Source: Tillus elongatus (taxonomy: Eukaryota; Arthropoda; Insecta; Coleoptera; Cleridae). Taken from it: a DNA stretch of 64,000 bases. The position numbers and the translations under genes were made by a program. Positions 1-9,739 of this stretch are shown one piece after another (the stretch's first letter is position 1; the number at the start of each line of letters is the position of its first letter). Location: the NCBI GenBank assembly GCA_964006375.1, contig OZ023265.1, positions 163,954,118 to 164,018,117 on the forward strand. Reading direction: 5' to 3'. Under the pieces are notes generated by a model that was not told the origin of the DNA, did not search any database, and saw only the letters and a program-made list of their open reading frames with translations.

Positions 1-287
1 AGGCTTAGTGTTGTATATTGGAGTGGAGGGTGCTGTCGTCCGCGTAACTGTGAACTGGGTTGGATGTGCTAGAGAGGAAGTCATTGATGTGGAGAAGAAA
101 CAAAGTAGGGGCTAAAGCTGAACCTTGAGGAACTCCTGCATTAATTGGATACAGTTTAGAGGAATGGCCATCCACGGCAACAGAAATGCTCCGGTTGGAG
201 AGGAAATTTGCTGTCCACGTACAGAGTTTTGGTGGTAGGGCATAGGCCGGTAGTTTATTAAGTAGCGCTGCGTGCCAGACCTGGTCG
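1..287 (-). mobile_element. LINE-A copy A1, reverse transcriptase fragment (CR1-like)
   Basis: Read on the minus strand this is the central reverse transcriptase of LINE-A, with GVPQGSALAPTLF and the catalytic YADD box in VHSYADDSTLH. It is near-identical to the same part of the copies at 7.0, 34.0, 39.9 and 60.7 kb. The element runs off the left edge on its 3' side. On its 5' side it stops abruptly at about 287, where the following transposon relic begins. The frame is lost at the junction. It is a dead fragment. Confidence 0.9.
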
Positions 288-299
288 AGACAATGTGAA

Positions 300-1480
300 T
301 GTGTCATAATTTTTGCAAATCACCTCAAATGTCAATGTACTTTGACATTTATGTTGTTTGTACAGTAGGATAATTTGTTGACAACAAGCAATGGAGCGAA
401 ACACACCTGAAGAGCGTGGAATTATTGTTGCTGCTTATTTGACCAGTTTCCAGTCTGTTTTAACATCCTGTGAATTTCGTCGTCGTCCTGTACCATGTGC
501 GGGACCACTTAAGCGTTTGCCTAAGCATCTCTTGTAAACTGGATCCACTAGAGATGTCACAAGAAGTGGCCCACCCGTATTGCCCGTTCGACAGAGAATA
601 TCGCTGCTGTGACTGTGGATGTTCACAAACATCATCGACGAGACCAAGATGCACACCATTTGACATCAGCAGACGTTTGTGGCGTCCAATTTTGGTGAAA
701 GACCTGAATATGTTCCCATACAAAGTGCAAACCGTTCACCAATTGCTGCCTGCTGACCGTCAAGTGAGGTTAACTTACGCCCATGCTCTGTTAAACCTGG
801 TGCAAGGAGCGGATGATTTCGTATCCAGAATCATAATGAGCGACGAAGCCCATTTCCCATTAAGTGGTTAGGTGAATAAACAAAATGTACGTTCCTGAGG
901 CACGAAGAATCCACATGAAATGCACAAAGAGCCATTTCATTCACTCCAAGTGATTGATGCGACATTTGCAGTGAAAAAGTGATTGGCACTTATTTTATTT
1001 GAGGACGGCGATGGCACTGTCGTAACTGTAACTGGTGAGCACTATAGATGGATGTTAAACGAGCTTTTTTGCCGCAAGTTGCTGAATTTGGTCTCGAGCA
1101 TTGTTGGTTCCAGCATGACGAAGCAACCTCTCACACAGTTCGGGCATTGATGGAGATTTTGAAAGACCAATTTCCGGGCCGGGTGATCTCTTGTTTTGCG
1201 ATTTGAACTGGCCAGTCAGACCGCCAGACTTCTTTCTTAGGGGTTTTTTGAAATCTGGCGTTTACCACAACAAACTACAAACCTTGCAAGTCTTGAAAGC
1301 CAACATTGAAGAAAAAATTGCCAACTTGGAGCCAGATGTTTTGCGGGCAACAATTCGAAATGTCGTAAAACGAGCACAAATGTGCATCAACTCAGGAGGT
1401 GATCATTTGACCAATATTTTCAATTTAATGTCATCAATTTTATACCTTCAAATAAACTTTCCATGAAAACAGAGTGCAAT
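300..1480 (+). pseudogene. Decayed Tc1/mariner-superfamily transposase
   Basis: A start-like segment at 391 (MERNTPEERGIIVAAYL) resembles the N-terminal helix-turn-helix of IS630/Tc1/mariner transposases. It is followed in shifting frames by MSDEAHF (first catalytic Asp), WFQHDEATSHT (second Asp, where the family usually has QDGA), RPPDFFLRGF (third catalytic region, shortened) and a C-terminal tail from 1270 to 1466 that includes ATIRNVVKRAQMCI. There are stops near 869, 900, 985 and 1207, and the third catalytic segment has lost residues. No convincing terminal inverted repeats could be read; only a short TTTTTGCA-like match joins the two ends. The element interrupts the end of LINE-A1. Confidence 0.85.
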
Positions 1481-1489
1481 TTTTTTTTC

Positions 1490-2492
1490 ATTTCTGACCA
1501 AACGGCAGCTCTCATTATGAGGGCCAGCCTGGCTCTGGGGTATATTCCGAGGGCATGGAGACTGGCCAGGGTTGTATTCATTCCTAAACCTGGGCGTCCA
1601 ACAGACCAGGCAAAGTCCCAGAGGCCAATAAGTCCATGTCCTTGCTAAAAACAATGGAAAAACTGCTCGACTGGCACATTAGGGGCAGTGTACTGGAAGC
1701 CTATCCTCTACATTGCGGACAATGTGCATACAGAGCAGGAGAACAGGAATAGCACGGCACCAAGTGGTGCTGAAACTCGAGAATACGCTGGAGAACAGGG
1801 AGGTGGCGCTGGGGGCCTTCAGCAACACCTCATTCGGATCGGTACTGGCAGCTATCAGGGAGCAGGGAATAGAGGAAACCTACTGCAGGTGGAGCGGTTC
1901 CATGCTCAGGGACAGGGTGGCGTTGGACTCTGCTGATGGGGTGTCCGCAGGGGAACGTTCTCTCTGTCCCCTGCTCTACTGTCTAGTTGTGGATGGCCTG
2001 CTACGGAGGCTCTTGGGAGGGGGGTTAGAGGTACAGGGCTATGCGGACGACATTGTCATCATAGTCCGAAGAAAGGTTACACAGTCAGTGTGGGAACGCA
2101 TGCAAACAGCACTAAAATTGGTGGAAAGGTGGACGGTTGGCTAAGGCCTCAGGGTGAGCCCCGAGAAAGCAACCATTATACCGTTTGCAAGGAGGAGGAA
2201 GTGGGAGAGCCACAGAACTCTCACTCCATAGGGTAGAAACATCCCAATGGTCAGGGAGGTAAAATCTCTTGGGGTCGTATTGCACTCTAAGCTAACATGG
2301 AATGGGCAAAAATACTGCTTAAGGCAGTTATGACCCCAGCCGTCACTAGGCAGCTATATGAAATATGTGGGGACTAAGACATAATATGGCCGGGCTTACC
2401 ATGGGACGTGCCCATCTGGTTCACGGACGGATCCGGCGGGGAGCGTTGGATGGGGCAGGCGTTTATTCGAAAGGACCGAGGGTATGTCACAG
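1490..2492 (+). mobile_element. LINE-B1, reverse transcriptase part (R1-like, has RNase H)
   Basis: A degenerate R1-like non-LTR polymerase in several frames: IPRAWRLARVVFIPKPG near 1530-1590 (RT fingers), a finger/palm region with FSNTSFGSVLAAIREQG near 1820, YADDIVIIVRRK at about 2038-2080 (catalytic YADD), then thumb remnants. Frameshifts occur near 1640, 1710 and 2145. The segment from about 2290 to 2420 is shortened relative to the linker seen in LINE-B3. At 2420-2480 the RNase H domain starts (WFTDGSGGE). It is then interrupted by LINE-A2 and resumes at 3067. This is a broken copy with no intact ORF. Confidence 0.85.
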
Positions 2493-3066
2493 GTTTCCTC
2501 TTCTAGGCACGCAAATACTTTTCACCAGCTAATCTCTATACCTTATATACTTCACAAATAAGGCCAAACCTCGAATACTGCTCCCACATCTAGGGTGCCG
2601 CTGCCGGTTCTACACTCGCTATCCTGGACTCCATTCAGATGAGAGCTATACGTCTCATCGGTGACTCTACCCTCACCCAAAGGCTGCCATCCCTTGCCCA
2701 CCGACGTGCTGTTGGTGACCTCTCTCTCTTTTATAGATATCTGCACGGGCATTGCTCAGAGGAGCTTTCTTCCATAGTTCATCCACCTGCTGCCCCCAAC
2801 AGATCTACCAGGGGAACAGAGCGAATGCACCCTTTTACTGTCCAAGTCACCAGACATAGAACATCTTGTTATGCCCGCTCTTTTGTCCCGAGGACTTCCA
2901 AGTTGTGGAACTCCTTGCCGGCACATGTTTTTCCTTCTCCCCCGAACCTCCAAACCTTCAAGTCCAGAATTAACAAGTTGCCTCTTTCCTCCTTGTCAAC
3001 ACCCACGGTACGATAGTATTTAGGCTGTAAGCGCTCGTGTTCTGTTGTTGAAATATATATATTTTT
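2493..3066 (+). mobile_element. LINE-A copy A2, 5'-truncated insertion into LINE-B1
   Basis: The 3' third of LINE-A on the plus strand, encoding the C-terminal domain after the polymerase (ARKYFSPANLYTLYTSQ, then RTSKLWNSLPAHVF). It ends in TPTVR, a stop at about 3014, a short 3'UTR and an AT-rich tail (aaatatatatattttttaaa). The RNase H reading of LINE-B (GPRV...) stops at about 2492 and resumes at 3067 (SLGAHPTVFQAEM). This is a clean nested insertion. An in-frame stop near 2593 breaks the start of the C-terminal domain. Confidence 0.9.
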
Positions 3067-3976
3067 TAAATCCCTCGGAGCTCATCCAACAGTCTTTCAG
3101 GCCGAAATGTACGTCTTCCTGCACTGTGTGCGGGAGAACAAGAGGAGGGGCTACACCAACAAGCGGATCCTCTTAGCCACAGACAGCCAGACATCCCTTA
3201 AGGCCCTAATTAGCCCAAGGGTAAATTCCAGGCTGGTAAGTGAATGTAGAGACGAGACGAGCGACCTGGCAGGGCAGAATGAGTTCACCCTCATCTGAGT
3301 GCCGGGTCACTCGGGCGTCAAAGGCAATGAAGAAGCTGACAGTCTCGCGAAGAGAGGGTCAGCAGAACCATTTATGGGACTAGAACTGGTCCTGGGCGTA
3401 ATGAAGAGCACTGCCAGGTGATTCATTAAGTCCTGGGTCAGAAACGAACGTAAGGTGTACTGGGCAGACGGTCCAGAGCTCAGGCATGGGAAGTCAGTAA
3501 TTGAGGAAACCAGTTCAGAAAAGAGAGCTGTGGAGCTGCTAAATCTCAGCAGAGGACAACTCAGGAACATAACAGGACTCTTGGCGGGACACATGGCTGT
3601 CAAGAAACACCTGCATAAAATGGGGCGGTTCGAGGGGAACCGGCATACAGACTCTGTGGCGAGGAGGTAGGAATCAGCCCAGCACATCTTGTGCGAGTGT
3701 AAAGCTCTGGACCGCAAAAGACAACTGATCTACAGGCAGCCTAGACCGGAGACAGAGCAATGTAAAACTTCACCCTACCAATTGCTGTGCAGACTAGTTC
3801 AAGACACAGTGATTTTGGAATGGATGGAGTAGAAAAGACAAAGGGCATGCACAATAAGCCAAAGGCTGCGGTGCTATCGAGGCGGCAAAGACGCAGATGA
3901 GCCCTAAGGGAAAAAAACCGGCAGCCAATTTATATTTATTTATTTAATTAAACAACCCAAACAGGCAGGAGCCCAG
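3067..3976 (+). mobile_element. LINE-B1, RNase H domain and 3' end
   Basis: Continuation of LINE-B1. RNase H motifs are visible: FQAEMYVFLHCVREN (catalytic Glu), LLATDSQTSLKAL (catalytic Asp) and VPGHSGVKGNEEADSLA. They are followed by a C-terminal region with WVRNERKVYWADGP and GQLRNITGLLAGHMAVKKHLHKMG. A TGA at about 3296 replaces the residue before VPGHSG. The frame also breaks near 3420 and 3668. The 3'UTR ends in an ATTTATTTATTTAATTAAA-type tail and GGAGCCCAG at 3976. The same block occurs in reverse at 5763-6687. Confidence 0.9.
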
Positions 3977-4569
3977 AGGACCGAGGGTATGTCACAGGTT
4001 TCCTCTTCCAGGCTCGCAAATACTTTTCACCAGCTAATCTCTATACCTTATATACTTCACAAATAAGGCCAAACCTCGAATACTGCTCCCACATCTAGGG
4101 TGCTGCTGCCGCTTCTACACTCGCTATCCTGGACTCCATTCAGATGAGAGCTATACGTCTCATTGGTGACCCTACCCTCACCCAAAGGCTGCCATCCCTT
4201 GCCCACCGACGTGCCGTTGGTGACCTCTCTCTCTTTTATAGATATCTGCACGGGCAGTGCTCAGAGGAGCTTTCTTCCATAGTTCCTCCACCTGCTGTCC
4301 CTAACAGATCTACCAGGGGAACAGAGCGAATGCACCCTTTTACTGTCCAGGTCACCAGACATAGAACATCTTGTTATGCCCGCTCTTTTGTCCTGAGGAC
4401 TTCCAAGTTGTGGAATTCCTTGCTGGCACATGTTTTTCCTTCTCCTCCGAACCGCCAAACCTTCAAGTCCAGAATTAACAAGTTGCCTCTTTCCTCCTTG
4501 TCGATACCCACGGTACGATAGTATTTAGGCTGTAAGCCCTCGTGGTGTGTTGTTGAAATTATAAAAAAA
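3977..4569 (+). mobile_element. LINE-A copy A3 with duplicated LINE-B flank
   Basis: A second copy of the block at 2474-3050. It begins with the same 20 bases of LINE-B RNase H sequence (ggaccgagggtatgtcacag) and then the same 5'-truncated LINE-A 3' domain up to its tail (attataaaaaaaa). Because the host flank is carried along, this is a duplication of the earlier junction, not an independent insertion. The C-terminal ORF (4144-4521) is open over 125 codons but is only a fragment. Confidence 0.88.
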
Positions 4570-5430
4570 AGCTGTGAAAGGCTCCGGAGAAACCTTCGGG
4601 TACTTGATAGCTGGTATGAGGATAGTGGTATCTTGCTGTGATGTCTTTTACCCGTAAAAAGAACCTGATATTATTTGACTATCATGTTCGGGACTGTGCC
4701 CTTGAACATCCAAATACAGTGAAAGATCTTGGGGTGGTGTTTGACCCTAGTCTTTCTTTTAATTCATAATCATTCTGAGCAAACGACCACTTCAGCCTAT
4801 AAGAGGCTTGGCTTCCTAATAAGAAATAGTAGACGTTTTTCTTGTACTAATACGTTGACGCTACTATACTGTACCTTGGTAAGATCATATCTTGAATATG
4901 CCTCAGTTGTTTGGGTCCCCACCTATGTGGCACATATACTTGACTTTGAATCTCTTCAGAGGAAATTTCTGAAGTTTCTGTGTTATGGGGTGGATGGTCA
5001 ATATCCTTGTATTGGATTCCCACAGTGTGATCTTCAGCGTTTCAACTTGCTGAGTTTGGAAGAACGTAGAAGGTGTAGCTCTTTAGTGTTTCTACACAAA
5101 TTAGTCAATAATGTTATCGACTGTCCAGTTCTATTGGAGCAAATAAATTTTAATGTCCCTGGGTTGGAATCTCGCTTCCCAGACACATTTTACCCTGCAG
5201 CGGTCTGTACACAGCGATTGCTATTATCACCAATTTTTAATATGTCCAACATTTACTCAGCCTGTCAGAACAACTTGGATATTTTTTTACTGTGAACCTG
5301 CTGATGTAAGAGAGGTAATTATCATTAGGCTTGTGATCTTATTGCATTGTATTTTCTTTTGTATTATTCCCAATCCTTCATTTGGCATTATAGTGCTGTT
5401 GGATTGTGTATTTAAATAAATAAATATATA
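4570..5430 (+). mobile_element. LINE-C, C-terminal domain and 3' tail (Jockey/CR1-like)
   Basis: A fragment of a third LINE family. The readable frames give ERLRRNLRVLDSWYEDSGI, then TVKDLGVVFDPSLSF at 4722-4760, then an open stretch of about 188 codons (4729-5295) with TLLYCTLVRSYLEYASVVWVP and LQRKFLKFLCYG, typical of the region following the polymerase thumb in Jockey/CR1-like elements. One frameshift lies near 4630-4700 and another near 4760. The 3' end is a short UTR finishing in aaataaataaata at about 5430. There is no polymerase core here. Confidence 0.82.
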
Positions 5431-5570
5431 ATGTATACAAGTGGTCCTAATATTGATCCTTGTGGAATACCTTTAATTATCTGTTCTGTGTGATCTCTTT
5501 ATATGTTTTTCTATTTCTCAAAACTGCTTTGAATTTGATTTTTCAAATGTGATTTTATCAGCCTTAGTGC
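5430..5570 (-). mobile_element. Short reverse transcriptase scrap
   Basis: The minus strand at about 5480-5430 reads TEQIIKGIPQGSILGPLVY, the conserved PQG(S)xLGP box of LINE reverse transcriptases. Upstream, VLRNRKTYKEITQ is recognisable in another frame. Only about 45 codons remain and the clade cannot be assigned. Confidence 0.7.
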
Positions 5571-5762
5571 TAAACATCTGCTTCCAAAATACTAACGTTT
5601 GAAAATACTAACAGGTAAGGTATAGTAATGTCAGTGTCATAATGTGCAGCCTCTAGGGAATCCCTGCTTCGTGGGGACACCACATCTATATTATTTTTGT
5701 TAATTTTTAGTTTTAATGTATAGTTTTTAATTTCTCTTAGTAGTTCTTATACAAATCTATGT
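5571..5762. other. Unassigned AT-rich spacer
   Basis: No coding or repeat signature recognised. The stretch ends exactly where the inverted copy of LINE-B starts (gggctcctgcctgtttggg). Confidence 0.5.
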
Positions 5763-6687
5763 AACTGGGCTCCTGCCTGTTTGGGTTGTTTAATTAAATA
5801 AATAAATATAAATTGGCTGCCGGTTTTTTCCCTTAGGGCTCATCTGCGTCTTTGCCGCCTCGATAGCACCGCAGCCTTTGGCTTATTGTGCATGCCCTTT
5901 GTCTTTTCTACTCCATCCATTCCAAAATCACTGTGTCTTGAACTAGTCTGCACAGCAATTGGTAGGGTGAAGTTTTACATTGCTCTGTCTCCGGTCTAGG
6001 CTGCCTGTAGATCAGTTGTCTTTTGCGTTCCAGAGCTTTACACTCGCACAAGATGTGCTGGGCTGATTCCTCCCTCCTCGCCACAGAGTCTGTATGCCAG
6101 GTTCCCCTCGAACCGCCCCATTTTATGCAGGTGTTTCTTGACAGCCATATGTCCCGCCAAGAGTCCTGTTATGTTCCTGAGTTGTCCTCTGCTGAGATTT
6201 AGCAGCTCCACAGCTCTCTTTTCTGAACTGGTTTCCTCAATTACTGACTTCCCATGCCTGAGCCCTGGACCGTCTGCCCAGTACACCTTACGTTCGTTTC
6301 TGACCCAGGACTTAATGAATCCCCTGGCAGTGCTCTTCGTTACGCCCAGGACCAGTTCTAGTCCCATAAATGGTTCTGCTGACCCTCTCTTCGCGAGACT
6401 GTCAGCTTCTTCATTGCCTTTGACGCCCGAGTGACCCGGCACTCAGATGAGGGTGAACTCATTCTGCCCTGCCAGGTCGCTCGTCTCGTCTCTACATTCA
6501 CTTACCAGCCTGGAATTTACCCTTGGGCTAATTAGGGCCTTAAGGGATGTCTGGCTGTCTGTGGCTAAGAGGATCAGCTTGTTGGTGTAGCCCCTCCTCT
6601 TGTTCTCCCGCACACAGTGCAGGAAGACGTACATTTCGGCCTGAAAGACTGTTGGATGAGCTCCGAGGGATTTAAAAAATATATATA
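5763..6687 (-). mobile_element. LINE-B2, RNase H domain and 3' end, inverted relative to B1
   Basis: The reverse complement of 3067-3976 with few differences. On the minus strand it encodes the same RNase H region (TDSQTSLKAL, VPGHSGVKGNEEADSLAK) and the following domain. Unlike B1, the frame is open from 6442 to 6038 (134 codons), so B1 and B2 carry different breaks. The stop before VPGHSG is shared. Shared breaks and the shared LINE-A junction show that B1 and B2 come from one duplicated block. Confidence 0.9.
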
Positions 6688-7603
6688 TTTCAACAACAGA
6701 ACACGAGCGCTTACAGCCTAAATACTATCGTACCATGGGTGTCGACAAGGAGGAAAGAGGCAACCCAATTTCTTAGCAGTCGCTTCTGCAATTGATGTGA
6801 CATGTTGGTGCCAATTGAGATTTCGATCCACAGAAATGCCAACAAGTGAAAAGGACTCATTACTTTGAATAACTTGGTTGTTCATTGTGATGGTTCTAGG
6901 GCTGGTGTATCTTTTATGAGAAAGAAAGCAAGACTGAGATTTGGTGGGGTTGAATTGTACAAGATTTCTACTTCCCCAGTCTAATATTTTTTGGAGATCC
7001 ACGGAGACAGAACCCTCCATGTGTCTGCGATCCTCATCTAGTTGGGCCAAAGAGGCAGGCTTAGAATATTGTATATTTGAGTAGAGGGTGCTGTCATCCG
7101 CGTAACTGTGAACTGGGTTAGATGTGCTAGAGAGTAGGTCATTGATGTGGAGAAGAAACAAAGTAGGGGCTAAAGCTGAACCTTGAGGAACTCCTGCATT
7201 AATTGGATATAGTTTAGAGGAATGGCCATCCACAGCAACAGAAATGCTCCAGTTGGAGAGGAAGTTTGCTGTCCAGGTACATAGTTTTGGTGGTAGGCCA
7301 TCGGCTGGTAGTTTATTAAGCAGCGCTGCGTGCCAGACCTGGTCGAAGGCTTTGGATATGTCTAGAGCGACAATCTGGGATTCACCGTGTAGTTCCATAG
7401 ACTTGTTCCAAGAATGGGTGACAAAGAAAAAGAGGTCGGCAGTTGATCTGCGCTGACGGAATCCATACTGCCTGTCGTGGATTAGACTATGTTTTTCAAG
7501 AAATTTTAGTAATTCGGTGTTTATATACTTTTACATACATATATATACATATACATCACTTTAGAGATGACTGAAAGGAGAGAAATAGGCCTGTAGTTGC
7601 TAG
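6688..7603 (-). mobile_element. LINE-A copy A4, internally deleted
   Basis: Minus-strand LINE-A with an open polymerase frame of 226 codons (7398-6718): ALDISKAFDQVWH, GVPQGSALAPTLF and YADDSTLY. At about 6762 the sequence jumps from the thumb (KKLG) to the last residues of the element (PWYDSI in a shifted frame). Roughly 480 bp encoding the C-terminal domain, present in A5 and A6, are missing. The 5' end is truncated at about 7603, with a short AT-rich patch at 7528-7555 replacing normal sequence. Confidence 0.9.
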
Positions 7604-7682
7604 CTTCTAATGCATTAATATATTTTAATATCATCAGCATAAATCAGCACTGGAACATTCACAACATGTGCAATGTTTTCTA
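7604..7682. other. LINE-A / Tc1 junction spacer
   Basis: Short unassigned sequence ending in the TA target dinucleotide at 7681-7682. Confidence 0.5.
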
Positions 7683-9602
7683 CACTGGCGAAAAATCATT
7701 AACGCGTCACCATAAATTTATCATAATTTTGAGGTTAAGTATTTTCCGAACCAATCAACCAATTTTGATGATCTTTTTTAGTATTGTACGATTAGTCTTC
7801 TAGAATTTTACTACGTTACTGATTCTTTCACAAGTTCGTGTTTCTCTTACATACGGGGTGTTATTCTGATATTGGATTTTTTGAATATTTTCAAAACACC
7901 ATGTGAATAACAGTTGCATTACTAACAAATCCCAATTAGATTCAAACTATAGCCTAATTAGTTCTTAACATTCCCTTTTTTGATTCACCTTCTTATCTCT
8001 TTGATTAAAAGAGATACACATTTTTATAACACTGCATGTTTTATTGACCTTTTTATGCACACTGAAAAAAAGAAAGCGCATAGCACACTTGTTTTTTGTG
8101 TTTTGTTGACATGGTTTCATTAAAAAAAACAACATATCAAAACATCAACAGTAAGTGCAATATTTCATCATGAATGTCAATATTCACCAGAATCGCAACA
8201 TAAATATTGAAGAATCTGTGCGTTTAGTAACTCTTGCCGAAGATGCTAGGAGTCAGCATTACATCGTTCAACGTCTTGGTGTTAATAAATCGACCGTATC
8301 TCGAATCTTGCGGCGGTATCGTGAGACTCAAGAGCACGTGAGAAGACCAGTCCAGGGGAGAATACGAGCCACAAATGATGTCGAAGATCGATTTTTGTTG
8401 CTGCAAACGTTAAAGGAATGGTTTATTACGGCTCCAAGGCTACAAAATATGCTGGAAGAGAGGCACAATATTCGTGTAAGTTGAGTTACTATACGAAAGC
8501 GGCTGCGTGGTTTTAAGACCCAAAAGACCTGCAACAGGCGCTCAATAAAACGCAGAGCCAGATTAACATTTGCTCAAGAACACGTTAACTAGTTAGAGGC
8601 TGATTGGGCTAACGTTGTGTTCAGTGACGAGTCCAGATTTTCCCTCTATAACAGTAATCGACGGGCGCGTGTGTATAGACGGCCAGGTGAACGTTATGCA
8701 CAATGTAACATTGTTTAAACAGTTATGTTTGGTGGAGGCTCTATTATGGTGTGGGGAGGCATCACTGCAGAGGCTCGTATGGAGTTGGTGGTGATACCAA
8801 GAGGAAATATCACGGCACCTCTTACATTGAAAACATTTTAGAACCTCATGTAATGCCTTTTGTAGAGGACAATTTTATTTTCATGCATGATAATGCTAGA
8901 CCGCATAGTGCCAGAATTGTACAACAATATCTTGCCGAAGTCTATATTCCCACAATGCAATGGCCAGCGAGCAGTCCGAACCTTAATCCACTAGAACATC
9001 TCTGGGACATTAGAGGCAAATGGTCGAGAGAACTTCCTCGTCATCCATTTAATCAACTAGAGCTTGGACAAAGTCTACAGCAAATTTGGAAAAATATTGA
9101 CCAAGGTGAAATTATAAACAATTTTCAGTATGAGGTGTCAATGTGAGGCAGTGATTCGTGCAAGAGGAGGGAACACTAAATATTAGTTGGGTGTTGTTAA
9201 TGTTAAGTGTTGAGTATGTTAAGTGTTGTTAATTTGTTGAGTTATCAATAAAAAGGTCAATAAAACATACAGTGTTATAAAAGTGTGTATATCCTTTAAT
9301 CAAAGAGATAAGGTGAATCAAAGAAGGGAATGTCAAGAACTAATGAGGCTATAGTTTGAGTCTAATTGGGATTTGTTAGTAATGCAACTGTTATTCACAG
9401 CATGTTTTGAAAATATTCGAAAAATCCAATATCAGAATAACACCCCGTATGTAAGAGAAACATGAACTTGTGAAAGAATCAATGACGTAGTAAAATTCCA
9501 GAAGAGTAATGGTACAATACAAAAAAAGATCATCAAAATTCGATGATTGGTTCGGAAAAATTATGATAAATTTATGATGATGCGTTAATTTCTTTCCCAG
9601 TG
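7683..9602 (+). mobile_element. Tc1-type DNA transposon with long terminal inverted repeats
   Basis: The two ends are long inverted repeats. About 7683-8057 on the left pairs with about 9249-9602 on the right, starting CACTGG and both containing the motif acataCGGGGTGTTATTCTGA. A TA dinucleotide precedes the left end. On the right the following bases are CATA, so the second TA is changed or displaced. Between the ends is a single transposase relic. Total length is about 1.9 kb, normal for Tc1 elements, but the inverted repeats of about 350-375 bp are long for the family. Small indels between the arms indicate an old, inactive copy. Confidence 0.9.
8170..9146 (+). pseudogene. Tc1-family transposase relic (DD34E)
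   Basis: The N-terminus has a helix-turn-helix (VQRLGVNKSTVSRILRRY) at about residues 35-55 from the ATG at 8170. The catalytic core reads FSDESRFSLY (first Asp), FMHDNARPHSA (second Asp) and SPNLNPLEHLWD (Glu). I count 34 residues between the second Asp and the Glu, the Tc1 DD34E spacing. GGGSIMVWGGI lies between the first and second catalytic residues, as expected. The frame is broken by stops at about 8482, 8588 and 8717 and by frameshifts near 8765 and 8840. No functional protein is possible. A GTG codon at 8155 lies upstream in frame, but ATG 8170 is the better family start. Confidence 0.88.
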
Positions 9603-9739
9603 CATATATACAAATGACTTACCAGAATGAATAGATGCAAGATTAATATCGTTTGCAGACGATAACGTGTATTATCTACAGAAACAACATTACAGATGAA
9701 CGAAAAGAAAATTTGATTTATCCATTAATACACTAAGTG
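9603..9739 (+). mobile_element. LINE-K, left half, reverse transcriptase catalytic region
   Basis: Reads YTNDLPE then LISFADDNVYYLQKQ, the palm region with the FADD form of the catalytic box, then LSINTLS. The frame is cut by the hAT insertion at 9740 and continues without loss at 12492 (AWFLNNNLIM), showing the insertion point. The upstream polymerase is missing because the Tc1 element abuts it. Confidence 0.8.
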
